7,039 nt of DNA from JAJFUV01 sp964561215 (GTDB taxonomy: Bacteria > Acidobacteriota > Terriglobia > Bryobacterales > Bryobacteraceae), in contig CAZLOS010000206.1 of the NCBI GenBank assembly GCA_964561215.1, forward strand, positions 1-7,039, in the 5' to 3' direction. Shown here piece after piece: positions 6,525 to 7,039 of the stretch. Under the pieces are notes generated by a model. That model did no database searches and had not been told where the DNA came from. It worked only from the letters and a program-made list of their open reading frames with translations. The translations under genes and the position numbers were made by a program. Position 1 is the first letter of the stretch. The number at the start of each line of letters is the position of its first letter.

Positions 6525-6679
6525 CAGCCGCTAACCGCGGACGTCGCCGGGTCCATGAGTGGCCGTAGTCCTTCTGGGTCTTCGCAAGCCGTTACTTCTC
6601 CTACTTTTGCCGCTGCTGCCGGTTCGGCCCCGCCTCAGATTGCCTTTGAGGATACGTCCCGTCACCGAATCTCCCACGT

Positions 6680-6700
6680 GGAGCAGGTCGTCAGACCTGC
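6680..6700 (+). repeat. REP-like hairpin headed by GGAG
   Basis: GCAGGTC (6683-6689) and GACCTGC (6694-6700) form a perfect 7-bp stem with a 4-nt GTCA loop. The tetranucleotide GGAG (6680-6683) sits at its 5' foot. REP elements mobilised by RAYT transposases have this plan: GTAG or GGAG next to a short hairpin. It lies 142 bp before a RAYT remnant, which strengthens the reading. Only one clear copy is in the window, so membership of a genomic REP family is not shown. There is no T run, so it is not a standard terminator. Confidence 0.55.
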
Positions 6701-6736
6701 AACGCCGGCGCCATCGCTCGCCACGGTCCCTGAGTC

Positions 6737-6760
6737 CCCGTGGGCATCAGAGGGTAACGC
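6737..6760 (+). repeat. Direct repeat, copy 1
   Basis: This 24-nt element matches 6811-6834 at 23 of 24 positions (shared core GGCATCAGAGGGTAACGC); the one difference is GTGG here against GTAG there. Upstream CCCTGA (6728-6733) can pair with TCAG-a-GGG inside the repeat, so it may fold into a bulged hairpin. Confidence 0.8.
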
Positions 6761-6810
6761 CCTTGCTGCCGGGCGACAATACCGAAGGCCAGACCCTGAT
6801 GTGCTCAACG

Positions 6811-6834
6811 CCCGTAGGCATCAGAGGGTAACGC
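6811..6834 (+). repeat. Direct repeat, copy 2, next to the transposase break point
   Basis: Second copy, 74 bp after the first. Upstream CCCTGATG (6794-6801) pairs with CATCAG-a-GG (6819-6827), giving an 8-bp bulged stem with a 17-nt loop. The copy ends about 7 nt before the first codon of recognisable transposase sequence. Confidence 0.8.
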
Positions 6835-6841
6835 ATAGACC

Positions 6842-7039
6842 GTGCCAGAGGCGCTTCCCCTCGCCCTCAAGAGCACTCACGGAAGGTATGCAAGCTACTT
6901 CAACGTCCGGCATGCTTCTTCCGGCCACGTCTGGCAAGGGCGCTATTACTCCTGTCCGTTGGACACGTCTCACTTCTGGTCGGCACTGCACTACACAGAG
7001 CTGAACCCCGTTCGTGCGGAGATAGTAGAAGATCCGGTC
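6842..7039 (+). pseudogene. REP-associated tyrosine transposase (RAYT, IS200-like Y1) remnant, 5'-truncated, partial at window end
   Basis: The frame from GTG at 6842 to the window edge (66 codons) reads VPEALPLALKSTHGRYASYF, then NVRHASSGHVWQGRYYSCPL, then LHYTELNPVRA. This is the characteristic second half of RAYT proteins: THGRYxxYFN, RHxxSGHxWQxRYYSCPL and the helix Y-xxx-NPVRA, whose Tyr (codon 6992-6994) is the likely DNA-attacking residue. The first half, including the HUH metal-binding motif that normally ends just before VPE, is absent: TAG lies in frame at 6836-6838 and no remnant was found in the other plus-strand frames upstream. Without the HUH site the product could not nick DNA, so it is called a pseudogene; GTG could still open a short ORF. 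The 3' end is beyond the window. Confidence 0.85.

Larger units (their letters stand above)
6525..6841. other. Gene-free stretch with hairpins and repeats upstream of the transposase remnant
   Basis: About 317 nt without a credible gene. Open frames exist here on the plus strand, but one continues out of frame over the transposase remnant and another is a low-complexity Leu/Arg string, so neither is called. The stretch holds a perfect 7-bp hairpin (6683-6700) and a structured direct repeat (6737-6760 and 6811-6834). Between the repeat copies is a short inverted repeat, CGCCC at 6758-6762 with GGGCG at 6771-6775. The character fits a REP/BIME-type accessory patch between the nadA promoter and a RAYT remnant. 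Confidence 0.55.

Noticed and set aside
6496..6560. Possible tRNA because of GGTTCAA near the nadA promoter
   Set aside because: No acceptor stem, anticodon arm or following TCC is present; the motif is part of the candidate -35 region.
6525..6841. CRISPR array suggested by the two 24-nt repeats
   Set aside because: There are only two copies with a 50-bp interval and no cas genes, and the repeats form their stems with flanking sequence.
6555..7004. Plus-strand open frame of 149 codons upstream of and across the transposase remnant
   Set aside because: It runs through the RAYT sequence in the wrong frame, has low-complexity Ser/Pro/Arg composition, and lacks a recognisable domain or ribosome-binding site.

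Overview
The window is GC-rich and densely coding, and every legible gene is bacterial. An exported (Tat-signal) aldo/keto reductase, an exported ThuA-domain protein next to a D-tagatose 3-epimerase-like isomerase, and a RAYT-type transposase remnant with REP-like hairpins together resemble Acidobacteria of the Solibacter/Bryobacter kind. That placement is an inference from gene style, not from a marker gene.

Layout. (1) Positions 1-1708, plus strand: the last codons of an upstream gene overlap by 4 nt (ATGA) a sugar isomerase/epimerase with a complete D-tagatose 3-epimerase active site, followed after 15 nt by a secreted ThuA-like protein. This is probably the end of a carbohydrate-catabolism operon. 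(2) Positions 1738-2691, minus strand and convergent with it: a Tat-exported aldo/keto reductase whose catalytic His position is Gln. Its upstream gap (2692-2904) holds an extended -10 promoter and two copies of a roughly 100-bp degenerate tandem repeat, each ending in a palindrome. (3) Positions 2905-4439, minus strand: a family 2 glycosyltransferase and a class I SAM methyltransferase overlapping by 4 nt (ATGA), probably for cell-surface glycan or polyprenyl-phosphate sugar work. (4) Positions 4532-6474, minus strand: nadA (quinolinate synthase) followed by moaA (GTP 3',8-cyclase), overlapping by 4 nt (GTGA), with a promoter candidate just upstream of nadA. This joins NAD and molybdenum-cofactor biosynthesis, both through oxygen-sensitive 4Fe-4S enzymes. 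(5) Positions 6525-7039: about 320 nt without a credible gene but with a REP-like perfect hairpin and a structured direct repeat, then the C-terminal part of a REP-associated tyrosine transposase (RAYT) that has lost its HUH half and runs off the window.

Most of the window is ordinary metabolism. The parts worth a second look are the RAYT/REP zone at the right edge, the tandem repeat at 2734-2904, the His-to-Gln change in the reductase, and the nadA-moaA coupling. I did not find a convincing new multi-gene system.
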